A stretch of 36,708 nucleotides of DNA from Heterostelium multicystogenum (Eukaryota > Evosea > Eumycetozoa > Acytosteliales > Acytosteliaceae), in contig RCNN01000360.1 of assembly GCA_003667245.1 (NCBI GenBank), positions 1-36,708 of the forward strand, in the 5' to 3' direction. Positions 1-11,777 of this stretch are shown one piece after another (position 1 is the first letter of the stretch; the number at the start of each line of letters is the position of its first letter). The notes beneath the pieces are model-generated. The model saw only the letters and a program-made list of their open reading frames with translations, had not been told where the DNA came from and searched no databases. The position numbers and the translations under genes were made by a program.

Positions 1-841
1 TTTTCATACCCTTCAATCATATTGATTTTCTTGATCACACATGAACTGATAGATATCTAAGTAAAAGTCACAAAAAACACAAAAAACAGTATGTTCATTA
101 AAATTCTTGATAAACTATCTTTGCTTTTCAATCCTATCTTTTTAATTTATTGGCCAAAATTTAAGTTAATAATTACATCTTATTGAATTCAGTCGCATCA
201 TTTGTCAATCTTCTGGTGACATCAGACTCAACTTACACCAAATAATATCTGTAAATTCTAATTAACTTAATATTCTCTGAATTTTAATAACTACTTCTTG
301 TGTTCAACAAATGAAGTAATAATTCACTGCCTATAGTAATATGGAGATTGTTAATTATTCTCTCTATCCCAAATAAAAATCACTGAAACTTTATATCACC
401 AATCATTATGATTAATTTAAAAGATCCATTACATTTATTTGAATATGATCTGAGCTTCAATTAACAGGTCCAATTAAATTAGTTTTGGACAACTTCCACT
501 GAAACATAATTTTGCAGGCTAAAAAAATGTTTACCTAATTTGGAAGTTTCAAAACAAAAAACAAAAAAATTTTGATCCAAAAATTGTGATAGTTTTTCCA
601 ACGGTTGATGCAAACCTTTGTTGGTTGCCAATCGTTTTTTTCAGAGAACAAAAAACTACTCTTTTCAGTTGATTTTACTTTTAAAAATCAGAGTGCACAT
701 TTTGGAAATATGTTATTTTGGAGCTTTATAAATAGGATCGTCAGTCGTCTTTTTCAGATGTACATATTTTACTATACAGCTAAACAAAAATAATATACCT
801 TTTGTAATAATTTTTATTTGTAACACTAATATTATATATAT
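1..841. other. AT-rich non-coding stretch upstream of the hydroxylase
   Basis: No coding pattern, RNA gene or repeat family is recognisable here. One 62-codon open frame at 605-793 has low-complexity Phe/Ser/Lys composition and no family resemblance, so I do not call it. The last few hundred bases presumably hold the promoter of the plus-strand hydroxylase, in an A/T-rich leader running into TATATATA just before its ATG. Confidence 0.6.
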
Positions 842-2669
842 ATGGAACCATTAATAATAGATGATGACGACATTCAATATCACTTACGATGTAGTTATGA
901 TTGGATATGGCCCTAATGGTCTCAACAATGGGCGAACCTCCAGGTCATGCTTGGTATCAAGACTTTGGTAATCGAGTCAAGTTAAAGATCCATATTCAAT
1001 CCCGAGAGCTGCTCACATGGACGATGAAGCACTGCGTGTACTCCAGCACGTTGGTTTAGACCAAGAAATCATTAAGCAATCATATGTAAGTATGAGCAAT
1101 GACTTTACATCTAATTGGCAAGTGCTAACCATCTCAATTGGGAACCATAGGAAATACCAGTAAAATTCAACAGAAGATGTGATGATGGTACTATTCTACT
1201 CATTGAGCCAATGACCACACAGCTCGGACATCCAAGATCGATATTTTGGCATCAACCAACTTTAGAATCGATCCTGAGAAAAGGAGTTGAGAGATTCAAC
1301 TGTGTGGATGTATGGTTATCTCATAAGGTAGTGAAAAACTACTATATAGATTGAAGCTGACAACACAGTCTATTTTGGTGTTGGATCAAAGAACAGGAGA
1401 AGAAAAAGACCATTTGGACAAGATACCTAATTGGAGCAGATGGTGCTAGTAGCCAAACTAGAAAGTCTATGGGTGCTAAGTTTGTTGGTACCTCCGCTCA
1501 GGACAAATGGTTGGGCACTCGATCTAATCCTTGATCAAGATCATCCCAAGATGCCCTATTTCTTCCAATTTATGTGCAAAACCCGAAAGACCTGCCATCG
1601 GATTCCCTAAACCCCGACCAATCATTTCCGATTTGGAGTTTTTATTGAAGCGGTGACGAAGAGGACTACATGATGACGAACAAAGTATGTCGAGGAGCTG
1701 TTGGTCCAACCATGGAGCTGACCCTAATCGCCTTAGAATCATCATCAGAAATCGGTTCTTTACCTTCCACACTAGAATCTCAGATAAGTGGTATGGACAA
1801 CAGATCGACATTCCTGATTGGTGATGCATGTCACTGTCTACCACCTTTTCTTGGTCTCGGAATTAGTAGTGGTCTTAGAGATAGCTTAAACTTGGTGTGG
1901 AAGCTGAAATGGATTCTCAAAAGCCAAGAAAATCTAGACGAAACCTTTAGAAAGAGATTGCTTTCCACATACATGCAAGAACGCAAACCCGACTTGGAGC
2001 TAATTGCTGTCAATTCTGTTGCTGCTGGCGGTATCATTATGTCGCGATCAAAGGTTGTTTCATTGTTAAGAGACATAGTGCTCAATATCCTGGTGTCCTT
2101 CAAAGCAGTTCAGAGATTTATCAAAGCAGACGGAATGAAACCCAGAGCAAGAGCAGACTCATTCTTAATTGACGTCAGCTGCAGACCAAGCTACTTCATG
2201 AGCTATATTCCCCAGATTACTCCGACCAATCAGCATCAATCGTAAAGAATTGGTAGGTTGTCCAATCTTCAGCCACAGATCAGAGTCAATCAAAAGACAA
2301 TGCTTCTCGATGAAGCCCTTGGATACAGATTCTCTCTATTGCTATTCAATATGTCATTTTCAGATAGCAGCGACCTCGATATACTATCCAAATTACAATT
2401 GGAATCATCTTGTTGGTCAACATTTAATACCAAAGCATTCCAAGTATTGAGACAAGACCAAAATGATAAATCACCCATTGAACACCGAAATCTACTCTCA
2501 ATTCGAGGATATCAATAACAGTCTATATAGTCATTTCCAACTTTTACGGGATTTTACTACCAAGACCATCGTTATAGTCAGACCTGACAAGCTAATATAC
2601 GGAATCTACCAGAATGATGAGACTAACAACTGTTTATCATCCATTAAATCTATATGCACCAACCAATAA
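842..2669 (+). pseudogene. FAD-dependent aromatic hydroxylase (MhpA/PheA-TfdB type), heavily frameshifted
   Basis: Pieces in all three frames add up to one flavoprotein monooxygenase of the class that hydroxylates phenolic rings with NAD(P)H and O2. In order: the Rossmann FAD motif DVVMIGYGPNG near the N-terminus, RAAHMDDEALRVLQ, FWHQPTLESILRKG, the LIGADGASSQTRKS motif (GADG), FTFHTRISDKW, the second FAD motif FLIGDACHCLPPFLGLG with GLRDSLNLVWKL, and a C-terminal thioredoxin-like domain ending around IVIVRPDKLIYGIY. A canonical intron (1086-1150, GTAAGT...ATAG) joins QSY to EIPVKFNRR in frame, so this is a nuclear gene. At least a dozen one-base shifts are needed (near 870, 923, 930, 975, 1353, 1371, 1404, 1514, 1578, 1600-1660, 1797 and 2450), mostly an extra base in a homopolymer, plus an in-frame TAA at 2243-2245. 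The damage is much denser than in neighbouring genes: a pseudogene, or poor sequence. The family is mainly bacterial and fungal; the substrate is unknown. Confidence 0.85.
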
Positions 2670-2866
2670 TCAATGATTTAGATATCATTCGATTAACATA
2701 AAAACATTGATACATAATAAAATAGATAGATACACTGATATACAAATGATTGTATTTGTTAATCATTAACGACTATTTAATTTAGTTTGGATATTTAGTT
2801 AATATTATTACAATTTTAATGATTAATAATGGACAGAATCATTATTGTTTGATGCTACTATGCTAT

Positions 2867-4055
2867 TTATGGTGACAGGGAGTTTGTTGTTGGACTTGAA
2901 GGACTCTTTGGGCTGGCAATATCATCTTCATCGTAAATGAAATCATTGTCTGGACTAAAGTAGATTTCTTGTGATGGTGATGAAACATTTGAGCCAGCTG
3001 TTATCTTTTTGGGGAGTCGTTTCTATATTAGATATGTGGTCAGTAGACGCATCGCAAAAGGTCAATATTAATATTTTACATACACTAAATCTCATTAAAA
3101 AGTCTCTCATGTGATTCTCGTTTGACCATACTTTCAACTGGTCGACACTGTCACGTACTTTGCTCTTAAATTGGTTGATCTTTTCTTCGACCTTGAGTGC
3201 ATTCTCCTTGAAAACACCGACGTTCATCTCTTTACCAGTGTAACCACGCTTCAGGTTACGCATTACATAGCTGTCGTAATCCTTGACGATTCGCAAGATA
3301 ATGTCTGAAGTGGAGATACCTTCTGTACGCTTGATGGTCATGAACTTTCCTTGGTCCTTGACGAATTGGTAGATATCGTTTCCGTCCTTGTCGAGACAGG
3401 CGTCCTCACCATGCGATACAAAATCGATTTGGTGCTTGTCAATAAACTCTTGAGTGACTATCCATGGTGCGTTCTCCACGACCTCATCGACCCAGCGACA
3501 GTGGCGCAGAGACTCTGCACGCTCTACATCTGTCATAACGGTCTTTCCCTTCAAACGGTGAGTCATTTCATCGTTGCAAACACCAACGATCAAGTAGGTG
3601 TTTGGGAATAGACTCTTGGCCTGCTTCAATGAACGTGCATGTCCGAAATGGAAGAGATCATAGATACCATCTGCATATACACGTACTGGTCTATCAGTAG
3701 GTGGTGGATTTGGCTCTCTATGTGTCTTTGTACCATTTGTCAAAGCGGTAGTAGTAGAAGCAGTGGATGCAGTTGGAGTAACATTGACCTCAGATGAAGA
3801 TGATGATGATGACGATGACGCCGATTCAACCTTCTGTTTCTTCTTGGATGTATTATTATTCTGCTGTTGATGATCATCTACGATATTCTCAATCCTCTTG
3901 ACACCATTGCTTTGATTAACATGATTAGCGGTGGTAGTTGTTGTAGTAGATGTCGTTGTATTTAATCCATTTTTCAAATCTTTTTGTTTTTCTTCACCAT
4001 TATTATGTTGATTTTGGTTACTGTGGTTGTTTAGACTATTCTTTCTTTTAGTCAT
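2867..4055 (-). CDS. Choline-phosphate cytidylyltransferase (CCT, rate-limiting enzyme of the Kennedy pathway)
   Basis: Makes CDP-choline from CTP and phosphocholine for phosphatidylcholine synthesis. Exon 1 is 4055-3084 and exon 2 is 3022-2867; the intron 3083-3023 (GTATGT...ATATAG, 61 bp) joins MRFS to KRLPKK in frame, giving 375 residues with no frame error. Residues 1-115 are a low-complexity Asn/Thr/Ser region with a basic KKKQK patch (possible nuclear signal). The catalytic domain follows: [20 protein letters not shown] with the HxGH nucleotide-binding motif, the GVCNDE strand, and the family signature [11 protein letters not shown]. An amphipathic helix (about 275-320, containing [20 protein letters not shown]) resembles the membrane-sensing M domain. 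The tail in exon 2 has several Ser-Pro sites ([17 protein letters not shown]), as in the phosphorylated tail of animal CCT. Its upstream region holds a G-box-like palindromic cluster near 4245-4305. Confidence 0.96.
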
Positions 4056-4837
4056 ATTTATCTTTGTTATAGTTATCTATCTATATATATGTATATATAT
4101 ATTTATAATATGTATAGTTTTAGATACTTATTAATATTAATATCAAATAATAGTTAAACAAAACTGGAAAATGATAACATAGTATTATCAATATTAGTTT
4201 AGTTGTTTGAATATTATTTTATTATTATTAATATTATTGTTTGTGGGTGCACCCAAGTATCATCCAGGTGTTTGTATCACCACCCATATGGGGTGTGGTG
4301 TGGAAGTGAGTAGATTTTTCCACTGCAAAAGCAAGTTAGGAGCTGAAATTTTTTTTAGGGTGTAAAAAACTTTTTTGATCTTTGCTTTGAAATGGATAGT
4401 CATTTATTTCTACTTTTGGGAGGTTGATCTATTTAGTTTTCGGTGTTCAGAAAGGATGACTCATCGCCTACTGACCTGCTCATATATAGAATTGGTTAAA
4501 TCAAAAACAGCAGTCAGGTCTGTTTAGGAAAGCAAAGTCTTTATTTATTGAAGTATTTACAAATCAAGTGAAGTGTTTTCATTTGAAATTTCAAATTGAA
4601 TATGATGTTGATATCTGATGGGCAAATCTAACTAGGTTTGTGTTGTTCTTAAAATCGGCATTTGGTTGTATCATCTGATGGGCTATAGCTTAGCAAGTAG
4701 GGGAGTGGAAAAAGCAGATGAAATATTAACTTCAGGGATGAAGTAGAAGGAGGATGAAGAAATAAACGATACTATTATTATTATTTTAATTGGTTCATGT
4801 AATGATGGTATATCTATATGATGTGACTATTTGACTA
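4056..4837. other. Spacer between CCT and the ANK-TBC gene
   Basis: This 780 bp stretch lies upstream of CCT and downstream of the ANK-TBC gene, both on the minus strand, so it should hold the CCT promoter and the TBC 3' end. Apart from the GC-rich palindromic cluster at 4245-4305 it is AT-rich, with no credible open frame or RNA gene. Confidence 0.6.
4245..4305 (-). promoter_or_regulatory. G-box-like palindromic cluster upstream of CCT
   Basis: An island of GC-rich sequence in AT-rich DNA, about 190-250 bp upstream of the CCT start codon. It contains the perfect palindromes GGGTGCACCC (4245-4254) and CCCATATGGG (about 4283-4292), the latter flanked by CACCA on one side and TGTGGTGTGG on the other. 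Dictyostelium G-boxes bound by GBF are GT/CA-rich and often dyad-like, so a regulatory site is plausible. That role is inferred from composition and position only. Confidence 0.35.
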
Positions 4838-7310
4838 TTAAGAATTGATTGGTACTCCTCCTGGGTGAATGTGTAGTTGGGTTTGTTGGAGATCATGCTT
4901 TTTCAGAAGTTTGGCAACTTTCTTTTCGGAGATTTTGTGCTTTTTGGCACCTTTACAGAAGCTATAGGTATCAATACCGTTCGAGTCGAGACTGGAGAAT
5001 ATGCTAAGGATCTTTTCAAAGCCTTCTTTGATGAGTGTCTCTTGGTTGATTCGGAGGATGTGGATCACCAGAGTGTGGAGCACGTAGTATCCGTGTATCA
5101 GAACCAAGTCCCAGAATCTGATGAGCAATGGGAATGGTACGTTCCCGCTGAACACGGTGAGGAACCACTTGGTTGCATACATGGAGGTGGTTACACCTTC
5201 AATTCCAAAGTGAGTTTGAATACGTGGAAGCTCGTCGTGCAGCAAGCTCTCGTGAATTGCATAGTGTCGATAGAGCAATGGGAATGATGGTAAAAATAGT
5301 CCTCGCAACTGATATTTTTCCGACTCCATCAGAGAAACCAACGACCAAAATGCCTCTTCTTCAGTCATATACATAAGTAAAATCGAAGCAATACCACTCA
5401 TACCTTGACAATATCCAACTTCTTGATCATAAATACTATAAGCTTTTAATACATTAAACAATGATTGTTGACTAAAGATAATTAATTAATGATTGATTCG
5501 TAACATTGTCCTGCAATTCCAAGGAATTTCCAACTATCTTAACTTACCCTACTGAGAATCTTTCTCTAAAAAAGATATGATTTCTGTAGGTTCTATCTAT
5601 ATCCAAATCGATTTGCTTGACAAACTCAGAGTCACCATTCAATATCTGTTCATATGAAAGCTTGGCTTTATCTCTAATTGTTTGTGGTGAAAGGATAAGT
5701 TTCCAGAGCATTCCTCTAACTGAATCTGGAACTGACTTCCATGAGAGTGTATGGATCTTTGACATCTTCTTGGAAGAGTATTTTCCCCAGTTTTCGGTAA
5801 TCTTTAACCACTTCTTTTCGCGCTGCACTTCGTATGCTGATTTGTGACGGTGGAGTTGGTTGTAGTAGTCCTTGTTCTCGGACCACTTCTTGATTTGTTG
5901 TGATGTCATTGAAACGTCTGGGAGGAATCCAAACATGTCCGCAAACGGTTCCCTCTTCGGGAGGCTCATCTAAAATGTCACCACGATATTTAGGGCGTAG
6001 TCCTGTGGCATACTCGCCTTTCAGACCATACTTGTAACGCAATGTGACGTCTGCTCCACCTGAAACGAGCATACTACTGATTGTAGGATTGGCGATTTCC
6101 AGTGAGAAGTGAAGAGGTGTCTTGTTTTGGTAGTCTTTGACAGTGGCGAGTGCACCCACACGTAGAAGTGCTTTTACGTTCTTTGGGTGACCAGAACGTG
6201 ATGCATAAAATATGGGTGTCTGTCCTGTATTGTCGATGGCGTTAACCTTGGCTCCACGGCTGGTCATGAGCTTGACTGCTTTGTGGCAGTTTTGGTTGGT
6301 CATGGCATAGTGGAGTGGGGTGGCACCAAAAGTAGTCAGCAATTTCCACGTTGGCACCCTTCTCAACGAGCACAGTGATGCACTTGATCTTACCAAGAAT
6401 GGAGGCAAGATGTAGTGGTGATTTTTTCTCACGGTCTTTTGAATCGAGCATAGATCCACCGTTAACCAACGCGGTAACAATGTGGACAGAAATATCATCA
6501 GGTGAGGCTGATTCAACGGCATAGTGAAGCGCAGTCTTTCCCTTCTTGTCACGTGCCTCTGCTTTGACACGTCTTGGTCCTTTCTCTATCATTGTAGTTG
6601 CGCATGAAATCGATCCAATTGAACAAGCTAGATGGAGAGGTGTGCAACCGTTGCTGTCACGCTTGATATGTGCACCGCTGTCCAACAGCAGCGACAATAA
6701 ATCTGTTAATCCATTGAATGCAGCACGATGCATCGCAGTCTGACGCTCTTGATCTCTCAGATTTACACGTGCATTTCTTTGCCAGCAGGAACTTGAGTGT
6801 TTCCATCTTGTTGGCATACATGAGTGGTGTACGACCCAGACAATCGCGGTCGTTCACCGACATTTTTCCTGCCTCCACTGGAGTGTCGTCTTCGTCCTCA
6901 TCGTCGTCTCTGTCCTCGTTCTCCTTTTCGTTGAGATCGACTGCTGTTTGGGGCGACTGTGCCGAAACATCGCTATCGACCTCTCCCAAAATCTCGACCA
7001 AGCTGTTTATATCGTTGTTGTAGACTGCTTCATGTATCAAAAAACGACCTGGGGCATGTGGATAAGGCTCGAGTGTGACCTTATTCACAGGATAGACGCC
7101 ACTATTATTGATATTCGTAATATTGCTCATAGTTGTAGTGGTGGTAGTATTACTACTGGTCGTACTGATGTTGTCCCCAATGACTCCTTGCTGCTGATGC
7201 TGATGTTGACTATTGATCAAATTCGCCAGATTTCCACTACTACTACCATTTCCATTTTGCTCCGAGCTCAAAACCTCCGTCGAACCACCGACTTTCAGGC
7301 TTGGTTCCAT
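4838..7310 (-). CDS. Ankyrin-repeat / TBC-domain Rab GTPase-activating protein (three one-base frameshifts)
   Basis: A predicted RabGAP of 797 residues once three extra bases are discounted. Exon 1 is 7310-5548 and exon 2 is 5471-4838; the intron 5547-5472 (GTAAGT...TTTAG, 76 bp) joins RFSVG to QQSLFNVLKAY in frame. Residues 1-130 are Ser/Asn/Thr-rich followed by an acidic tract (DRDDDEDEDD). About eight ankyrin repeats follow (typical cores GCTPLHLACSIG, GKTALHYAVES, GATPLHYAMTN, GQTPIFYASRSG). The C-terminal third is a TBC domain with SVRGMLWKLIL, the arginine finger in DLDIDRTYRNH and the glutamine finger in VGYCQGMSG, so dual-finger catalysis looks intact. The frame breaks are extra bases at 6774-6780 (A run in mRNA sense), 6328-6331 (T run) and 5959-5961 (C run). 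Protein similarity runs straight through each, so sequence errors are more likely than decay. The target Rab is unknown. Confidence 0.93.
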
Positions 7311-7730
7311 TTTCTACTATAATAACTACTTTTACTATTGAATAATTATTATAGTTATTGTTGTTGATGTAATAGTATCCCCGATTCTTATGACTAATAT
7401 AATACAGATGTGTTGGTTTTTTAAAATTTCCAATTTAGTTAGTTCGTATTGGTGGTTTTAGTGCTTTGCTATGACCAATATGATTTGTTTTTTCAAGTGT
7501 GGGTGGAAATGGTTGAAGTGATGGATGGTGAAAGTTGAGTTGTTTATATTGCTTTTTAAATCTATAAATACAAATATATAAATATAATAAATAAGTTGTT
7601 TGTTGTTGTTGTTATTGTTTTGTTTGGTTTGACTAATGTTTTCTATCCTGTTAGTTTTTCTTTTTGTTCCTGTATTTATACACTTTCGATTTCTTTTTAT
7701 TATACTTCTATATTAGCTGTTGTTCTTGCT

Positions 7731-7764
7731 GCTGCTGCTACTGTTGTTGTTGTTGTTGTTGCTG
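7731..7764. repeat. Trinucleotide repeat (GCT then GTT)
   Basis: Consecutive GCT units pass into six or more GTT units on the plus strand (CAA/CAG in the sense of the ANK-TBC gene). Microsatellites of this kind are typical of dictyostelid non-coding DNA. It lies outside any frame I can support. Confidence 0.8.
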
Positions 7765-9450
7765 TTTAGAATAATATTAAGTTTGTTAGTTTTTCAATAA
7801 TAATTTAATAAATAAATGTAAATATATAATATATATGTGTTTGATGATGGAATATGGATTTAAAAAACTACAGTATGAAATTGCAATGTTATTGGCAATC
7901 ACATTAAAATTAACGACAATAACAGTAATAGCTGGCTGGCTAGCAGATGACTGTCTAGCTGATTGAATGGAATGAATGAATGAATGATAGATTGACTGAC
8001 TGACCGACTGTCTGATTGGTTTATTTGTTGTTTATTTAATTCTGTAAGGTAGAGCAAGCTAAAATAATTTAACATAATATAGCAAAAGCTGTGTTGTAAC
8101 AACAATAACAACTCACTTGTTTGTTTTGAAAACTGTACTATTCTACCTTAAGTATGTGTTTACTTTCCAAATTGTTATTGTTATTATATATATATATATA
8201 TTTGGCAGGTTATTTCCAATGTTTATATATATTATTACTATTATTATTTATGATATATAAATTCTATTTCTAAATAACTTTAATTTAATCACAATCAAAT
8301 CAAATCAAATCAAACTAAAACATAACATAACAATACCATTAAAAATAAACAAATGAAGAGAAGGAAGGGAAGGGAGATTGTTGACTGAGTTGGTTGATAT
8401 CAATCAGAAATAGTGTAATGCAGTGTATGTGTTTTGTTTAAGTGGCAGGGGTTGTGTGTGGTTGTGTGGTTGTGTTGACAACAAGTATCCGGTCGTGGTA
8501 GTGTAGTGGTAGTGGGTGAAAGAGTTATTTTGGTTTTGATTGGAGAGTTGCGTCGGTCAGTGTGGGTGAGTTCCAATATGGTAATAATTTGGGATACTGC
8601 TGTTGTTGTTTCTGTTGCTGCTGCTGCCTGTTGTTATTATTATTATTAACTTTGGTTGTGCAAGTGTTTGCAGCAATTGCTACACACAAAGATATACAAA
8701 TTTAAAATAATATATCCTTGCTGTTATTGTGTGGGTTTGTGTTGCTGGAGTGGTGAAGTGGTTGTTGTTGTGTTACTGGTGCTTTGATCATCCATTTATA
8801 TGATTGTGATGATGTTAGGAAGTTGCAAAACCTGAATATATATATATATATATATATCAACACACACAACACATTGCCAACGAAATGATTATGTTTGTTT
8901 GTAGATAATTGGAAATGTATATGTTATATGTAGTCACGGTTTGCTTGGTTTTATTTGGTAATGGTTTAAAGTTTTGGTATGAATCGAGGAAGATAAAGTA
9001 GATTTATATATGTTAATAATTATAGAGGTTGGTGCTGTGTTGGGTGGTAACTACCTCCTAAATTGTACTAGATTGAATTGGATGATTGTTTGATTGATTG
9101 ACTCTACAGTAGTAGTAGTAATAGTAGTCGTAGTAGTGATGTATTATTATTAAAACAGAGTTTGGTGTAATAAAAATATAATATCGTGAATTATAGATCT
9201 GTATGTCTATATGTGAATGTGTGTAGAGTATGTGTGTGTGGGTATGTATATTGATGCTTTGTCTGTATGCTTATTATATGTTAAGTACCTATAGAGTTTA
9301 CTTAAAAATAAGAAGTAGAACATATTTCACAACTATCTAAAACAACTAAACTAAACTGAAACCGGATGGGAAGATCTATATATGTTTAGAAATTTAATAA
9401 TCTATCATAATACATCACAGTGAAGTGGGGTGGTGGAAGAAGTGAATATT

Positions 9451-9470
9451 ATGATGATGATGATGATGAT
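9451..9470. repeat. (ATG)n microsatellite
   Basis: Nearly seven perfect ATG units inside the non-coding G+T-skewed tract, followed by an imperfect AAGGATGATG extension. Confidence 0.8.
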
Positions 9471-9880
9471 AAGGATGATGGTGGATGTAGTAGTGTGGTA
9501 GTTGCTCTTGTGTGGTTGTGAAGTTGTTTTGATTTCAATTGAAGTTAGTCAAGTTGGTTGGTGGATGGATGGGAAACTTTATTCATAGAATTCTTTACAT
9601 ATTCCATATTTTACTGCGGTTGGATTCAACTCTATTTTGATAACACTTGATTGGTTGAAGTGAAGATGATTTTATGATTTCCTGTGAAATATTGGCGCAC
9701 AGTGAATGAATGCATGCATGAATATTTTCCTCAATACGCTGAATACTCTTGTTATTTTGCTGCTCAACATTTCCACACATTCATTGTCTCATTTATATGT
9801 ATTAGGTATGTGATATCATTATCTTGCAAATGAATTGAAGGAATGCAAATATATTTCTATTGAGAATATGAAACACACAC

Positions 9881-9900
9881 GCACCAGTGCGCACTGGTGC
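9881..9900. repeat. Perfect 20 bp GC-rich palindrome
   Basis: The two 10 bp arms GCACCAGTGC and GCACTGGTGC are exact reverse complements with no spacer, and the centre is GTGCGCAC. It is flanked by CACACAC on the left and ACCACCAC on the right. With 14 of 20 bases G or C, it stands out in DNA of roughly 30% GC. It could be a dimeric transcription factor site or a cruciform; its function is unknown. Confidence 0.75.
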
Positions 9901-10616
9901 ACCACCACTAAAGAGATATCTATCTAGTTTAATATATCTCACTCTCTTAAAACGCTTTGTTTTTTGATTTTGTATCAAAAACTTAATAGTAAAGTGAGAA
10001 GTGAAGTAGTAGTGATTGCTATAACATTATAACAATCTGAATTTTTTAGATTGTCTTTTCACATATAATAATCGTAGATAATTCTATTTATATCTTATAC
10101 TAGTATCAACTTTCTTGTCATTACTTACATACTTGTTTTGTTTTGTTTGTTTGTTTTGAGAATTTACTTTTATTACTTGTCTATTACGACACTATTATCA
10201 TTATAATAAACATTAATCAACTAATACTGAAATAAATAATAATAGAGTGATTGAATAGAAATTAGTTATCTTTATCTTTACTTTGCTATAAAAAGATAGT
10301 AGCTGAAAAATGATTTGTAAAAATATAAATATATCTGAAAAAACAACAATTAGATTTTTATCCGACTGAAAAAAACAAAAATTGAAAGGTTTGTGGCATT
10401 CAACTGTGTGATTATTCAAAGAACACTGTTTTACCAAAAATCATAACATTAAAAAAAATCAAAATAAAAAATTTCCAAAAGTGCGAGTATTCACTTGTCG
10501 TTTGGTTCTGATCACATGATTTACAAAAACCAACTATGAATAATCTTTGGGCTATCTTGATGTCTGACTTAAGGCTTAGTCTGACCGAAATATTTTATTC
10601 ATAAAGTATTATTACT

Positions 10617-11777
<1,161 letters not shown>

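Larger units (their letters stand above)
7311..10616. other. 3.3 kb non-coding, strand-asymmetric, microsatellite-rich spacer
   Basis: Upstream of the ANK-TBC gene and downstream of the protease. From about 7320 to 9600 the plus strand is strikingly G+T-rich (runs of GTTG, GTGTGG, GGTGG), so the TBC-sense strand is C+A-rich, as in long dictyostelid 5' leaders or promoters. It holds GCTGCTG/GTTGTTG repeats (7731-7764), (TA)n near 8188-8202 and 8836-8857, an AATCA repeat (about 8290-8315), (ATG)n at 9451-9470 and a 20 bp perfect palindrome (9881-9900). An ATG-initiated 61-codon minus-strand frame (9780-9595) has plausible codons but no recognisable family. No tRNA was found. Confidence 0.6.

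Noticed and set aside
605..793. 62-codon plus-strand open frame
   Set aside because: Low-complexity Phe/Lys/Ser composition, no family resemblance, no splice context. Such frames are common by chance here.
4960..5400. Plus-strand open frames opposite the TBC domain
   Set aside because: Antisense shadows of a clearly conserved minus-strand TBC domain.
5548..6817. Programmed +1 frameshifting in the ANK-TBC gene
   Set aside because: Three unrelated sites in one gene, each an extra base in a run, with the same kind of lesion in nearly all other genes; sequence error or mutation explains them better.
8486..8560. Possible tRNA: GGTAGTGTAGTGGTAG resembles a tRNA A-box
   Set aside because: No GGTTCGANTCC-type B-box follows at the right distance and no acceptor stem can be paired. 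It is part of the general GT-rich tract.
9595..9780. 61-codon minus-strand frame with ordinary-looking codons (MCGNVEQQNN...)
   Set aside because: It starts with ATG and is slightly less biased than its surroundings, but no domain, intron pattern or partner exon supports it. Mentioned under the spacer only.
10213..10437. 74-codon minus-strand open frame
   Set aside because: Leu/Ile/Phe-rich translation of AT-rich DNA downstream of the protease, with no ATG-based support or homology that I can see.
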